NCBI GenBank assembly: GCA_016870515.1
Contig: VGBL01000008.1
Coordinates: forward strand, 26,339-90,338
DNA length: 64,000 bases
Reading direction: 5' to 3'
Source: Actinomycetota bacterium
Lineage (GTDB): Bacteria; Actinomycetota; Actinomycetes; S36-B12
The notes beneath the pieces are model-generated. The model was not told the origin of the DNA and did no database searches. It was given only the letters and a program-made list of their open reading frames with translations. Made by a program: the position numbers and the translations under genes. Each line of letters begins with the position of its first letter. The first letter of the stretch is position 1. Positions 16,678-25,747 of the stretch are shown here, piece after piece.

Positions 16678-18825
16678 ATGAGCGAGAAGTCGAATGTGCG
16701 GCTCGTTGTCCTCGGAGTCCTCATCGTCTCGCTCGTCGGCACGCTTCTCGCACGGCTCTTCTACCTGCAGTTAGTGGCCGGCGACGAATTCCGCGCCCAG
16801 GCCGTGAGCAATTCGACCCGCGAGGTCATCTCCCCTGCGGCGCGTGGGCTGATCCTCGATCAGCGCGGACGGCCGCTGGTGGCCAACCGCACATCACTCG
16901 TTGTCTCGGTGGACCGCGCCGAACTCATGCGCGAGGAGGATGACGGCGCTACCGTCATCCCTCGCCTGGCCGAGGCACTGGGGGTCACTCCCGAGTCGAT
17001 AGAGCAGCGCCTCATGCCGTGCGGGTCCGAAGGGGCGCCGCCACTGCCCGTCTGCTGGGACGGATCGCCCTATCAGCCGGTGCCGGTCGCCAAGGACGTT
17101 GACACAGTCACGGCGCTGACCATCATGGAGCGTCGCGCTGAGTTCCCCGGCATCACCGCGCAGGTCGAAGCCGTTCGGGTATACCCGGGACCATTCGACG
17201 CAAATCTCGCGCACGTGCTGGGCTACGTAGGCCCGGTGACCCAGGAGCAGCTCGACGAGCAAGGTGACTCGACCGATCCCGCACGACTGAGATTGCGCGA
17301 TCTCGTCGGACGCAACGGCCTCGAAGCGCAATACGACACCGTTCTGCGCGGTATCCCAGGCGTGACGACTCTCGCGGTCGACCAGGCCGGCCGGGTCACA
17401 GGAACGCTGGCCGAGTCGCAGGCGGTAGCTGGCAACTACGTCGTCACCAGCATTGATGCGCGCCTGCAAGAGGTAGTCGAATCAGCACTCGCTGAGGCCG
17501 TATACCGGGCGCGTGACGCGGGGGAGATCGCTGACTCGGGTGCCGCTGTCGTCGTCGACGTCACCAATGGCGAGATCCTCGCCATGGCTAGCTACCCCAC
17601 CTATGACCCGCAGCTGTGGGTCGGCGGTATCTCGACCGCGGACTACGAGCGACTCCTCGAGACCAAGGCCCTGTCGTCCAACTTCGTCCAGGGCACCTAC
17701 CCGCCGGGCTCCACCTACAAGGTGGTCACGACCGTTGCAGCGGCACGCGAGGGCTACGACCTCTACGGCACCTACGACTGCCCGGGCGACTACAAGGTCG
17801 GTTCCCAGCGGTTCCGCAACTTCGAGTCATCCGGCTTCGGGCCGATCACCTTGACGCGTGCCCTCGAGGTCTCGTGCAATACCGTCTTCTACCGAATCGC
17901 CGACGAGATGTGGCTCAAGTCGGGTGGCCTTTACGCACCCAATGGTGCTCCCGATCCGCTCGCCGATGCAGCCGAGGAGTTCTTGCTCGGGTCACGAACT
18001 GGGATCGACCTTCCCAACGAGGCAGCAGGCCTGGTTTCGGGGCGCGACGAGAAGCTCGCCGTGTGGGAGCAGCGTCGCGATGGATGGTGTGCAGACGCCA
18101 AGGACGGTTTCAGCGCAATACGTTCGGAGAATCTGCGACTGGCCGATTACTACACCGCTCTTGCCAAGGAGAATTGCCTCGATGGATTCCGGTGGCGCAA
18201 CGGCGATGCCATCAACGCATCGATCGGCCAGGGTGACACGTCGATCACCCCACTCCAGGTGGCAATGGCCTATGCGTCGATAGCCAATGGCGGCACCGTC
18301 TACCAGCCCCGGGTCGCGAAGGCGATCCTCAGCGGTCGTGGAGAGGTGGTCGAGGAGTTCGCCCCTGTGGTCCGCGGGACCGTGGATGCGCCCCTCGGCA
18401 CCTTCGAGTTCCTGCGTGCCGCCCTGTCCGGCGTGACATTCGACGGCACGGGTCGCGTCCCCTTCGAGGGGTTCCCGCTCGATGAGATCCCGATCGCGTC
18501 CAAGACGGGATCCGCGCAGGTCTTCGGTGCCAAGTCGACCACCGCCTGGTACGCCAGCTTCGCGCCTGCAGACAACCCGCGCTACGCCGTGGTCCTCATG
18601 GTCACGCAGGGCGGCACCGGATCTCTCACGGTCGGACCGAGCGCTCGCACCATCTACGAGGCTCTCTTCGGAGTCACCGGCAGTGTCGTGGATCCCTCCC
18701 AGAGCGTGCTCATCGGAGGGCAGCCGTCGACGGCGTTGCCCGTGGTGAAGCCTGATGGCACGCCCGTCATGCCGGCGAGCGAAACGGCGTCGCCGACGAC
18801 CAGCACGACGGGAGCGCTGCCATGA
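16678..18825 (+). CDS. mrdA: Penicillin-binding protein 2 (elongasome transpeptidase)
   Basis: A 715-residue class B PBP with one N-terminal membrane helix (residues about 8-28), a dimerisation/pedestal domain and a transpeptidase domain that cross-links peptidoglycan. Catalytic motifs are seen in order: STYK with Ser345 (PPGSTYKVVTT), SCN at 399-401 and KTG at 609-611 (ASKTGSAQ). The C-terminus is a Thr/Ser/Pro-rich tail. GGAGG precedes ATG 16678. It pairs with RodA, whose ATG overlaps this stop. Confidence 0.95.
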   Translation: MSEKSNVRLVVLGVLIVSLVGTLLARLFYLQLVAGDEFRAQAVSNSTREVISPAARGLILDQRGRPLVANRTSLVVSVDRAELMREEDDGATVIPRLAEALGVTPESIEQRLMPCGSEGAPPLPVCWDGSPYQPVPVAKDVDTVTALTIMERRAEFPGITAQVEAVRVYPGPFDANLAHVLGYVGPVTQEQLDEQGDSTDPARLRLRDLVGRNGLEAQYDTVLRGIPGVTTLAVDQAGRVTGTLAESQAVAGNYVVTSIDARLQEVVESALAEAVYRARDAGEIADSGAAVVVDVTNGEILAMASYPTYDPQLWVGGISTADYERLLETKALSSNFVQGTYPPGSTYKVVTTVAAAREGYDLYGTYDCPGDYKVGSQRFRNFESSGFGPITLTRALEVSCNTVFYRIADEMWLKSGGLYAPNGAPDPLADAAEEFLLGSRTGIDLPNEAAGLVSGRDEKLAVWEQRRDGWCADAKDGFSAIRSENLRLADYYTALAKENCLDGFRWRNGDAINASIGQGDTSITPLQVAMAYASIANGGTVYQPRVAKAILSGRGEVVEEFAPVVRGTVDAPLGTFEFLRAALSGVTFDGTGRVPFEGFPLDEIPIASKTGSAQVFGAKSTTAWYASFAPADNPRYAVVLMVTQGGTGSLTVGPSARTIYEALFGVTGSVVDPSQSVLIGGQPSTALPVVKPDGTPVMPASETASPTTSTTGALP

Positions 18826-19991
18826 GCGCCGACCTCCAGCCCCCGGCAGGCAGACGGTTCATCGGTGCGCGCCAGGAGGGCCGGCTGTCCTACTGGCGCC
18901 GCCTCGACTGGATTCTCCTCGGCTCCGGCCTGATCCTCAGCGCTGGCAGTTCGGTCTTCGTGTGGTCGGCAAGTCGATCGGACCTTGCCGGCGATGATCC
19001 TCAGTACTTCCTCAACCGGCACCTCATCAACATCGGCATCGGCGTCGTCCTCGCCGTCGTCATCTCTCGCCTTGACTACCGACTGCTTCGTGCCTACACG
19101 CCGTTGATCTACGGCCTGGCGATCGTGGGAATCCTGCTGGTCTACACGCCCCTGGGCACGACCATCGCGGGCGCCCGAGCCTGGGTGAAGATCCCGGGTG
19201 GCTTCACGCTCCAGCCGTCCGAGTTAGCCAAGGTCGCGATCGTGCTGATCCTCGCGCTCATCCTGGCCGAGAAGCGTGACGCGGAGGCAGAGCCCCGTGA
19301 TCGCGACGTGCTCCTCGCGTTGGCCCTGGCCGCCATACCCATCGGCCTGGTCCTCCTGCAGAACGACACGGGCACGGTCCTCATCATGTGCACGATCGTG
19401 ATCGCCATGGTCGCCGTGTCGGGGGCCCGCACGAGGTGGGTCGCCGGCCTCCTCGTGGGAGGTGCCACGGCGACGGTAGTGGCATGGCAACTCGGATTCG
19501 TAAAGGACTATCAGATCGCGCGCCTGACCTCCTTTGTCAATCCCGAGGAGGCAGCGACGACTGCTTCCTATAACGCCACCCAGGCACGAATCGCCATCGG
19601 CAGTGGCGGCATGTGGGGCGAGGGGCTCTTCCAGGGTCCGCAGACGCAGGGCAACTTCGTGCCCGTCAACGAGAGCGACTTCATCTTCACCGTCATCGGT
19701 GAGGAGGTGGGGTTCGTCGGCGCGGCCATCACTATCGCGCTCCTGAGCATCCTCCTCTGGCGAGGTATGCGCATCGCACTGGCGTCGACCGAGCTCTTCG
19801 GTCGACTCGTCGCCGCCGGCGTGGTGGCATGGCTGGCCTTCCAGATGTTCGAGAACATCGGCATGGCCCTTGGCATCATGCCCATTACCGGCGTACCCCT
19901 TCCCTTCGTCTCCTATGGAGGCACGTCGATGTTTGCCTCGTGGATAGCGCTCGGACTGCTGGAAAACGTGCGCATTCACGAGCAGTCCTAG
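18822..19991 (+). CDS. rodA: Peptidoglycan glycosyltransferase RodA (SEDS family)
   Basis: A 389-residue polytopic membrane protein (about ten helices) that polymerises lipid II glycan strands with PBP2. Family motifs include LNRHLINIGIGVVLAVVISRLDYR, RAWVKIPGGFTLQPSELAKVAIV and the late GEEVGFVGAAITIALLSILLWRGMRIA, and FENIGMALGIMPITGVPLPFVSYGGTSM near the C-terminus. The ATG overlaps the mrdA stop (ATGA). This ends the rod-elongation operon. Confidence 0.95.
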   Translation: MSADLQPPAGRRFIGARQEGRLSYWRRLDWILLGSGLILSAGSSVFVWSASRSDLAGDDPQYFLNRHLINIGIGVVLAVVISRLDYRLLRAYTPLIYGLAIVGILLVYTPLGTTIAGARAWVKIPGGFTLQPSELAKVAIVLILALILAEKRDAEAEPRDRDVLLALALAAIPIGLVLLQNDTGTVLIMCTIVIAMVAVSGARTRWVAGLLVGGATATVVAWQLGFVKDYQIARLTSFVNPEEAATTASYNATQARIAIGSGGMWGEGLFQGPQTQGNFVPVNESDFIFTVIGEEVGFVGAAITIALLSILLWRGMRIALASTELFGRLVAAGVVAWLAFQMFENIGMALGIMPITGVPLPFVSYGGTSMFASWIALGLLENVRIHEQS

Positions 19992-20000
19992 CCGCCTCGC

Positions 20001-20006
20001 TACCCT
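20001..20006 (+). promoter_or_regulatory. Predicted -10 (TACCCT) for the radical SAM gene
   Basis: TACCCT ends seven bases before ATG 20014 but one base before ATG 20008, so it favours a leaderless mRNA beginning at 20014. Confidence 0.45.
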
Positions 20007-20013
20007 GATGGCC

Positions 20014-21981
20014 ATGGCCCCCGAGTCGGTGTTCGATCGCCTCGAACATCTCCTGCCCTGCGTCCAAAAGCCCATCCAGTACGTCGGGGGCGAGGTCAAT
20101 GCGGTCCAGTCCGACTGGGACGCGGCCGACGTGCGCTGGGCGCTGATGTACCCCGACGCCTACGAGGTAGGAGCCCCCAACCAGGGCGTGCAGATTCTCT
20201 ACGAGGTGCTCAACGAACAGCCGGGTGTCTTGTGCGAGCGCACCTACGCCGTCTGGCCGGACCTCGAGGCGCTCATGCGTGAGCATGACGTGCCGCAGTT
20301 CACGGTCGACGCGCATCGGCCGGTCGGCGCCTTCGACCTCCTCGGGCTCTCGTTCTCCACCGAGCTCGGCTACACCAACATGCTGACGGCACTCGACCTT
20401 GCGGGTATTCCGCTCATGGCCGCTGACCGAGTCGACGGGCATCCACTGGTGGTCGCGGGCGGCCACGCTGCCTTCAATCCCGAACCCATCGCCGATTTCA
20501 TCGACGCTGCGGTGCTCGGTGATGGCGAGCAGGCAGTGCTCGCGCTCAGCGACATCGTCCGCGACTGGAAGGTCGCAGGCCATCCCGGGGGTCGGGCCGG
20601 GCTTCTCGAGCGCATCGCCAAGTCTGGCGTTGCCTACGTCCCTTCCCTGTACGACGTCGAATACCTCGCCGACGGGCGCATACGGCGAGTACTGCCCAAG
20701 CTTGCGGGGATCCCATGGCGGGTCGCGAAGCACACACTGATGGACCTGGACGAATGGGACTACCCCCGGGCCCCGCTTGTGCCGCTCGCCGAGACCGTCC
20801 ACGAGCGCATGAGCGTCGAGATCTTCCGGGGCTGCACGCGCGGCTGCCGCTTCTGCCAGGCGGGCATGATCACCAGGCCGGTGCGCGAACGCAGCAAGGC
20901 AGGGATCGCCGCCATGGTCAAGCGCGGCCTCGCGGCGACGGGCTATGAAGAGGTGGGCCTGCTGTCCCTCTCGAGTGCCGACCACTCCGAGATCGCCGAG
21001 GTCACCACGTATCTGGCCGACTGCTACTCGGATTCGCAGACCTCGCTCTCGCTGCCCAGCACCCGTGTTGACGCCTTCAACGTGGACCTCGCTAACGAGC
21101 TGTCCCGCAATGGGCGACGCAGCGGGCTGACCTTTGCTCCTGAGGGAGGCAGCGAACGCATGCGCAAGGTCATCAACAAGCAGGTGACCGAGGAAGACCT
21201 CATTCGGACAGTGGCGACCGCCTACGCCGCTGGTTGGCGCCAGGTGAAGCTGTATTTCATGTGCGGCCTGCCCACCGAGACTGATGACGACGTGCTTCAG
21301 ATCGCGCGGATGGCCGCCGAAGTCATCCGAGTCGGCCGTGAGGTGAGCGGTCGACGCGACATTCGCTGCACGGTCTCCATCGGCGGCTTTGTCCCAAAGC
21401 CGCACACGCCATTCCAGTGGGCGGCACAACTCGACCACGAGACCACGGATGCTCGACTGGCGCTGCTCCGCGATCGTATTCGATCCAACCGCGAATACGG
21501 CAAGGCCATCGGCATCCGCTACCACGATGGCAAGCCCGGCATCATCGAAGGCCTGCTGTCCCGCGGCGATCGGCGCGTCGGGCGCGTCATCCTCGAAGCA
21601 TGGCGCGCGGGTGCAAGGTTCGATGGCTGGAGCGAGTACTTCGACTTCGAGCGGTGGCAGTCGGCTGCGTCGATTGCCTTGGCCGACGAACCCGTGAGCC
21701 TTGACTGGTACACCGTCCGCGAACGCGAACACTCCGAGGTCCTTCCGTGGGATCACCTGGACTCGGGCCTCGATCGCGAGTGGCTCTGGGAAGACTGGCA
21801 GGCAGCCGTTGACGAAGAGGGAGTCGAGGACTGTCGCTGGACGCCGTGCTTCGACTGCGGTGTGTGCGACCAGATGGGCACGCAGATCCAGGTCGGCCCG
21901 ACGAGCGTCGAGATGGGAATGCCGACAGCACGCGGTGAGACCGGCATACCCCTCAGCCCGCGCGCGGATTCAATGGCGTGA
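20014..21981 (+). CDS. TIGR03960-type B12-binding-domain radical SAM protein
   Basis: A 655-residue iron-sulfur enzyme. The N-terminal cobalamin-binding-like domain (about 1-180) is followed by a radical SAM core with Cys274-x3-Cys278-x2-Cys281 (FRGCTRGCRFCQAGM). The C-terminal part includes a further Cys cluster, CFDCGVCDQMG. These proteins are always paired with a DUF2344 protein, as here, and sit upstream of RNase E/G in actinobacteria and clostridia. The reaction is unknown; RNA or ribosomal modification has been suggested only from context. The ORF track starts at 20008; the -10 motif favours ATG 20014. Confidence 0.88.
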   Translation: MAPESVFDRLEHLLPCVQKPIQYVGGEVNAVQSDWDAADVRWALMYPDAYEVGAPNQGVQILYEVLNEQPGVLCERTYAVWPDLEALMREHDVPQFTVDAHRPVGAFDLLGLSFSTELGYTNMLTALDLAGIPLMAADRVDGHPLVVAGGHAAFNPEPIADFIDAAVLGDGEQAVLALSDIVRDWKVAGHPGGRAGLLERIAKSGVAYVPSLYDVEYLADGRIRRVLPKLAGIPWRVAKHTLMDLDEWDYPRAPLVPLAETVHERMSVEIFRGCTRGCRFCQAGMITRPVRERSKAGIAAMVKRGLAATGYEEVGLLSLSSADHSEIAEVTTYLADCYSDSQTSLSLPSTRVDAFNVDLANELSRNGRRSGLTFAPEGGSERMRKVINKQVTEEDLIRTVATAYAAGWRQVKLYFMCGLPTETDDDVLQIARMAAEVIRVGREVSGRRDIRCTVSIGGFVPKPHTPFQWAAQLDHETTDARLALLRDRIRSNREYGKAIGIRYHDGKPGIIEGLLSRGDRRVGRVILEAWRAGARFDGWSEYFDFERWQSAASIALADEPVSLDWYTVREREHSEVLPWDHLDSGLDREWLWEDWQAAVDEEGVEDCRWTPCFDCGVCDQMGTQIQVGPTSVEMGMPTARGETGIPLSPRADSMA

Positions 21982-22745
21982 GTCGTCAGCCGCCACGCGA
22001 GTTTGTCGCCCCGGTTCAGCGTTTCCGCATTCGCTACGCGAAACGGGGGCAGCTTCGGTTTGCGAGCCATCGCGACTTCCAAAGAGCGTTCGAGCGTGCA
22101 CTGCGGCGCGCCGAGGTCCCCATGGCCTACAGCGCCGGCTTCTCGCCGCATCCCAAGATCTCCTACGCCAACGCCGCACCTACGGGCACGGCGAGCGAGG
22201 CCGAATACCTGGAAATCGCGGTCGCCGAGCACTGCCGGGCAGATGACCTGCAGACCAGGATCGACACGGCCCTGCCACCGGGCCTGGACATCGTCGAGGT
22301 CGTGGAGGCTAGGACACCGGATTTCGTGCAGCGCCTCGAGGGAAGCCGCTGGCGTATCGCCCTGCCCGGGGTGAGCCCTGACGCGGCCCAGCGCGCCGTG
22401 ACCGCTCTCTTGGCGACCCACGACGTCGTCGTCGAGCGCCTCACGAAGAATGGGATGCGGCGCGTGGAGGTGCTCCCCGCGGTGGTCGATATCGCCGTCA
22501 CGGAGGGCAGGGCCGCGTCGGTCGCCGAGTCGAGCGAGACGTGTGCGATAATGCAGGTGGTCTTACGGCAGGAAACCCCTGCGGTGAGGCCGGATGACGT
22601 CCTCGCCGCTCTGCGCAGCGTGGCCGACCTCGCGCCCCAGGTCCCCCCACAGGTGACTAGGGAGTCGCAGGGGCCGCTCGCCGAGGGTGGGAACGCCGGT
22701 GGCATCACCATCGGCGATCCCCTCGCCGCGGATCGCGAGGCGTAA
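21978..22745 (+). CDS. TIGR03936/DUF2344 family protein, partner of the radical SAM protein
   Basis: A 255-residue protein. The N-terminal 190 residues match the DUF2344 domain: FRIRYAKRGQLRFASHRDFQRAFERALRRAEVPMAYSAGFSPHPKISYANAAPTGTASEAEYLEI. In some bacteria this domain is fused to the radical SAM partner. The fold is thought to resemble RNA-binding domains. Function is unknown. The GTG overlaps the stop of the upstream gene (GTGA). The last 60 residues are variable. Confidence 0.85.
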   Translation: MSRQPPREFVAPVQRFRIRYAKRGQLRFASHRDFQRAFERALRRAEVPMAYSAGFSPHPKISYANAAPTGTASEAEYLEIAVAEHCRADDLQTRIDTALPPGLDIVEVVEARTPDFVQRLEGSRWRIALPGVSPDAAQRAVTALLATHDVVVERLTKNGMRRVEVLPAVVDIAVTEGRAASVAESSETCAIMQVVLRQETPAVRPDDVLAALRSVADLAPQVPPQVTRESQGPLAEGGNAGGITIGDPLAADREA

Positions 22746-22781
22746 CCAGACTTTGGTCCCGCAAGGGACAGCCGAATGCAA

Positions 22782-22812
22782 GGCCCCGCGTGGCGTGAAG
22801 GCGCCCGGGGCC
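22782..22812 (+). promoter_or_regulatory. Strong stem-loop in the RNase E leader
   Basis: GGCCCCG (22782-22788) pairs perfectly with CGGGGCC (22806-22812); inside, GGCG pairs with CGCC around TGAAGG, leaving only a three-base bulge (CGT). The hairpin ends three bases before the AGAGGA ribosome binding site of rne. A smaller hairpin, TCCC-GCAA-GGGA, lies at 22757-22768. Enterobacterial RNase E regulates itself through leader hairpins, so this is a candidate autoregulatory site. Confidence 0.55.
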
Positions 22813-22830
22813 GTGAGAGGACTTAACCCC

Positions 22831-25044
22831 ATGGTCGACAAGACCACTGCGGGTGAGGGGCCTGTCGTCAAGACGACCCGTACCCCCCGCAAAGCAGTAA
22901 CTCGCCCTGCCGGTCCGCCAGCTTCGGCCGCGGCCGACGACAAGCCGAAGGCGACCGAGAAGGCCGCTGCCAAGGCGGCCGTCAAGCCGAAGGCTGCCAA
23001 GAAGGGCGCTGCCAAGGCTGATGACAAGCCGAAGGCGACCAAGAAGGTCGCAGCGAAGGCGGCCAAGGCTGATGACAAGCCGAAGGCCGCCGGGAAGGCT
23101 TCGACCAAGGCGGCGAAGGCCGATGACAAGCCGAAGGCTGCAAAGAAGACCGACGGCTCACCTGCGAGTCCCGCCCCGCTCTTCCAGGCGCCCGACCCTG
23201 CGGCAGCCGTGCTGGCGAAGCCGCGGCGCGGTCGAGCCAAGGCCGAGGAGGCTGCCGACGCCGCCGAGGCCGGCGACGACGCCGCTGCGGGCCGCCGCCG
23301 ACGCCGTCGCGGGGGGCGCGGACGCCGAGGCTCCGGAGTCGACGGCACCGACGAAACAACCGACAGTCCCACGGACACCGACTCCGACGATGCCGATGAC
23401 CGCGAACCCGGCTCCTCGCGTCGCCGTCGCCGTCGCCGTCGACGCGGGCAGGACACCGGGCCGGAGGCCGACGATCCGGAGCGCACCGTCGTTCGAGTTC
23501 GCGAGCCTCGCTCGCGCGGATCCGAGGACTCTGCGGCGCTGAAGGGCTCGGTGCGCCTTGAGGCCAAGCGCCAGCGCCGACGCGAAGGCCGCGATGCAGG
23601 CCGTCGGCGCGCGCCGATCCTCACTGAGGCCGAATTCCTCGCGCGCCGCGAGTCCGTTGACCGAGTCATGGTGGTGCGCCAGACCGGTGGCCGCACTCAG
23701 ATCGCCGTCCTCGAAGACGGAGTCCTGGTCGAGCACTACGTCGATCGCGGCTCCTCGTCCTCGATGGTGGGCAACGTCTACCTCGGCCGTGTTCAAAACG
23801 TGCTGCCCTCTATGGAGGCAGCCTTCGTCGACATCGGTCGCGGCCGCAATGCCGTGCTCTACGCCGGTGAGGTCAACTGGGATGCCGCTGGGCTCGACGG
23901 CCAGCCGCGGCGCATCGAGACGGCCTTGAAGTCCGGCGATCCCGTTCTCGTGCAGGTCACGAAGGATCCCCTCGGGCATAAGGGTGCTCGGCTCACGAGC
24001 CAGGTCTCGCTGCCCGGTCGCTATCTCGTTTACGTCCCCGACGGCTCCACGACCGGCATCAGCCGCAAGCTTCCCGACACCGAGCGCGGCCGACTGAAGG
24101 CAATCCTCAAGAAGATCGTCCCCGAGGGCGCGGGTGTCATCGTGCGCACCGCCGCCGAGGGTGCGAGCGAGGACGAACTCACCCGCGACATCACCCGCCT
24201 GCAGGCGCAGTGGGAAGACATCGAGAAGAAGCGCGCCTCAGCGACGCCCCCGGCCCTGCTCAGCTCCGAGCCAGACCTGGCGATCAAGGTGATCCGCGAC
24301 GTCTTCAACGAGGACTTCTCGAAGGTCATCGTGTCGGGTCCGGAGGTCCGCGAAGAGGTCAAGGACTACGTCGGCTCCATTGCTCCCGATCTGCTCGAGC
24401 GCGTCGAGGTGTGGGCTGACCCGCAGGATGTCTTCGCGGCATTCCGGGTCGATGAGCAGCTCACCAAGGCGCTCGATCGCAAGGTCTGGCTGCCGTCGGG
24501 TGGATCGCTGGTCATCGATCGCACCGAGGCCATGACCGTCATCGACGTCAACACCGGCAAGTTCACCGGTCAAGGCGGCAACCTCGAAGAGACCGTCACC
24601 AAGAACAACCTCGAGGCCGCCGAAGAGATCGTCCGACAACTGCGTCTGCGCGATGTTGGCGGCATCATCGTGGTCGACTTCATCGACATGGTGCTCGAGA
24701 GCAACAGAGACCTCGTCGTTCGTCGTCTCGTCGAATGCCTGGGCCGAGACCGCACCAAGCACCAAGTCGCCGAGATCACCTCGCTGGGCCTGGTGCAGAT
24801 GACGCGCAAGCGCATCGGCCAAGGGCTCATCGAGGCGTTCGCCACCCCCTGCGAATCCTGCGGCGGCCGGGGCCACCACGTTTCCTTGCACCCAACCGCA
24901 CCCGAGGCCCCTGTCCGGGCCGGGCGCCGCAAGGGCAAGGGGGTCGACCCCGCCGATGCCGTGGGCGCCAGCCTCGCCCTGGGGGCCGAGACCGAGAACC
25001 CCGAATCCACTGGAGCCGACGAGGCCCCCTCGGAGGCCTCGTGA
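22831..25044 (+). CDS. rne: Ribonuclease E/G
   Basis: A 737-residue endoribonuclease that processes rRNA and decays mRNA. Residues 1-300 are a low-complexity, charged N-terminal extension: a Lys/Ala-rich repeat region, then Arg-rich and acidic blocks, typical of actinobacterial RNase E. The catalytic core follows: S1 domain (VGNVYLGRVQNVLPSMEAAFVDIGRGRNAVL), the metal-binding DNase I-like site (TVIDVNTGKFTGQGGNLEETVTKNNLEAAEE and VVDFIDM), and the Zn-link CESCGGRG. The ORF track starts at 22687 inside the upstream gene; ATG 22831 has AGAGGA nine bases upstream. Confidence 0.93.
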   Translation: MVDKTTAGEGPVVKTTRTPRKAVTRPAGPPASAAADDKPKATEKAAAKAAVKPKAAKKGAAKADDKPKATKKVAAKAAKADDKPKAAGKASTKAAKADDKPKAAKKTDGSPASPAPLFQAPDPAAAVLAKPRRGRAKAEEAADAAEAGDDAAAGRRRRRRGGRGRRGSGVDGTDETTDSPTDTDSDDADDREPGSSRRRRRRRRRGQDTGPEADDPERTVVRVREPRSRGSEDSAALKGSVRLEAKRQRRREGRDAGRRRAPILTEAEFLARRESVDRVMVVRQTGGRTQIAVLEDGVLVEHYVDRGSSSSMVGNVYLGRVQNVLPSMEAAFVDIGRGRNAVLYAGEVNWDAAGLDGQPRRIETALKSGDPVLVQVTKDPLGHKGARLTSQVSLPGRYLVYVPDGSTTGISRKLPDTERGRLKAILKKIVPEGAGVIVRTAAEGASEDELTRDITRLQAQWEDIEKKRASATPPALLSSEPDLAIKVIRDVFNEDFSKVIVSGPEVREEVKDYVGSIAPDLLERVEVWADPQDVFAAFRVDEQLTKALDRKVWLPSGGSLVIDRTEAMTVIDVNTGKFTGQGGNLEETVTKNNLEAAEEIVRQLRLRDVGGIIVVDFIDMVLESNRDLVVRRLVECLGRDRTKHQVAEITSLGLVQMTRKRIGQGLIEAFATPCESCGGRGHHVSLHPTAPEAPVRAGRRKGKGVDPADAVGASLALGAETENPESTGADEAPSEAS
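22933..23150 (+). repeat. Coding repeats in the RNase E N-terminal extension
   Basis: Four degenerate units encode A-D-D-K-P-K-A followed by Lys/Ala-rich spacers, built on GATGACAAGCCGAAGGC. The peptide resembles histone H1-like Lys/Ala/Pro tails and is probably a disordered, RNA-binding arm. Such repeats are prone to length change. Confidence 0.75.
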
Positions 25045-25139
25045 GCGGGGGCGATTGGCCCCTGAGGTCAGCAGTCCGGTAATCTCATCCACCGGCCCGA
25101 GGAACGATCCGGGTCGCACGAGCCCTCTAAGGAGTCCAG

Positions 25140-25454
25140 GTGTACGCGATCGTCCGCTCAGGCGGCCGGCAGGAGAAGGTAGCCGTCGGCGACGTCGTCG
25201 TCCTCGACCGCGTCAGTGCCGAGCCCGGCGACTCCGTCCGGCTCCCTGTGGTGCTCGTCGTCGACGACGGTGCCGTCACTGCTGATCCGGCCAAGCTGGC
25301 CAAGGTCAACGTCACGGCCGAGGTCGTTGCCCATGAGCGCGGTCCCAAGATCCGCATCCTTCGCTACAAGAACAAGTCCGGCTACCGGCGTCGCCAGGGT
25401 CACCGACAAGACCTCACCCGCGTCAAGGTGACCGCTATCGAGACGAAGGCCTGA
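25140..25454 (+). CDS. rplU: 50S ribosomal protein L21
   Basis: A 104-residue ribosomal protein of the large subunit (binds 23S rRNA near L20). [23 protein letters not shown] and the C-terminal [23 protein letters not shown] are characteristic. GTG 25140 has TAAGGAG five bases upstream. TAATCT at 25080-25085 is a plausible -10, so rplU-rpmA-obgE may have its own promoter apart from rne. Confidence 0.97.
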   Translation: MYAIVRSGGRQEKVAVGDVVVLDRVSAEPGDSVRLPVVLVVDDGAVTADPAKLAKVNVTAEVVAHERGPKIRILRYKNKSGYRRRQGHRQDLTRVKVTAIETKA

Positions 25455-25456
25455 TC

Positions 25457-25708
25457 ATGGCTCACAAAAAGGGCGCATCCAGCTCCAGGAACGGTCGCGA
25501 CTCCAACTCCCAGCGTCTGGGCGTGAAGCGTTTCGGCGGCCAGGTGGTCAACGCCGGCGAGATCATCGTGCGCCAACGCGGCACCCATTTCCATCCGGGC
25601 ACCAACGTCGGACGCGGTGGCGACGACACGCTCTTCGCGCTCAGTGCTGGACGCGTCGAGTTCGGCACCTTCCGCGGGCGCCGCGTCGTCAACATCGTCG
25701 AGACCTGA
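25457..25708 (+). CDS. rpmA: 50S ribosomal protein L27
   Basis: An 83-residue protein whose N-terminal tail reaches the peptidyl-transferase centre. [31 protein letters not shown] is diagnostic. It begins MAHKKG directly, so it does not carry the cleavable N-terminal extension seen in Firmicutes. It starts two bases after the rplU stop. Confidence 0.97.
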   Translation: MAHKKGASSSRNGRDSNSQRLGVKRFGGQVVNAGEIIVRQRGTHFHPGTNVGRGGDDTLFALSAGRVEFGTFRGRRVVNIVET

Positions 25709-25747
25709 TCCCCGCGGTCAACCGACCGCCCTTCGCTTGGACCCGTC

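Noticed and set aside
19885-21756. 623-codon minus-strand ORF over the radical SAM gene
   Set aside because: Same antisense effect; the plus-strand frame has intact radical SAM motifs.
22930-23150. Regular repeats that might suggest a CRISPR array
   Set aside because: They are coding repeats for Lys/Ala-rich peptide in RNase E, with no unique spacers; no CRISPR or cas gene was found.
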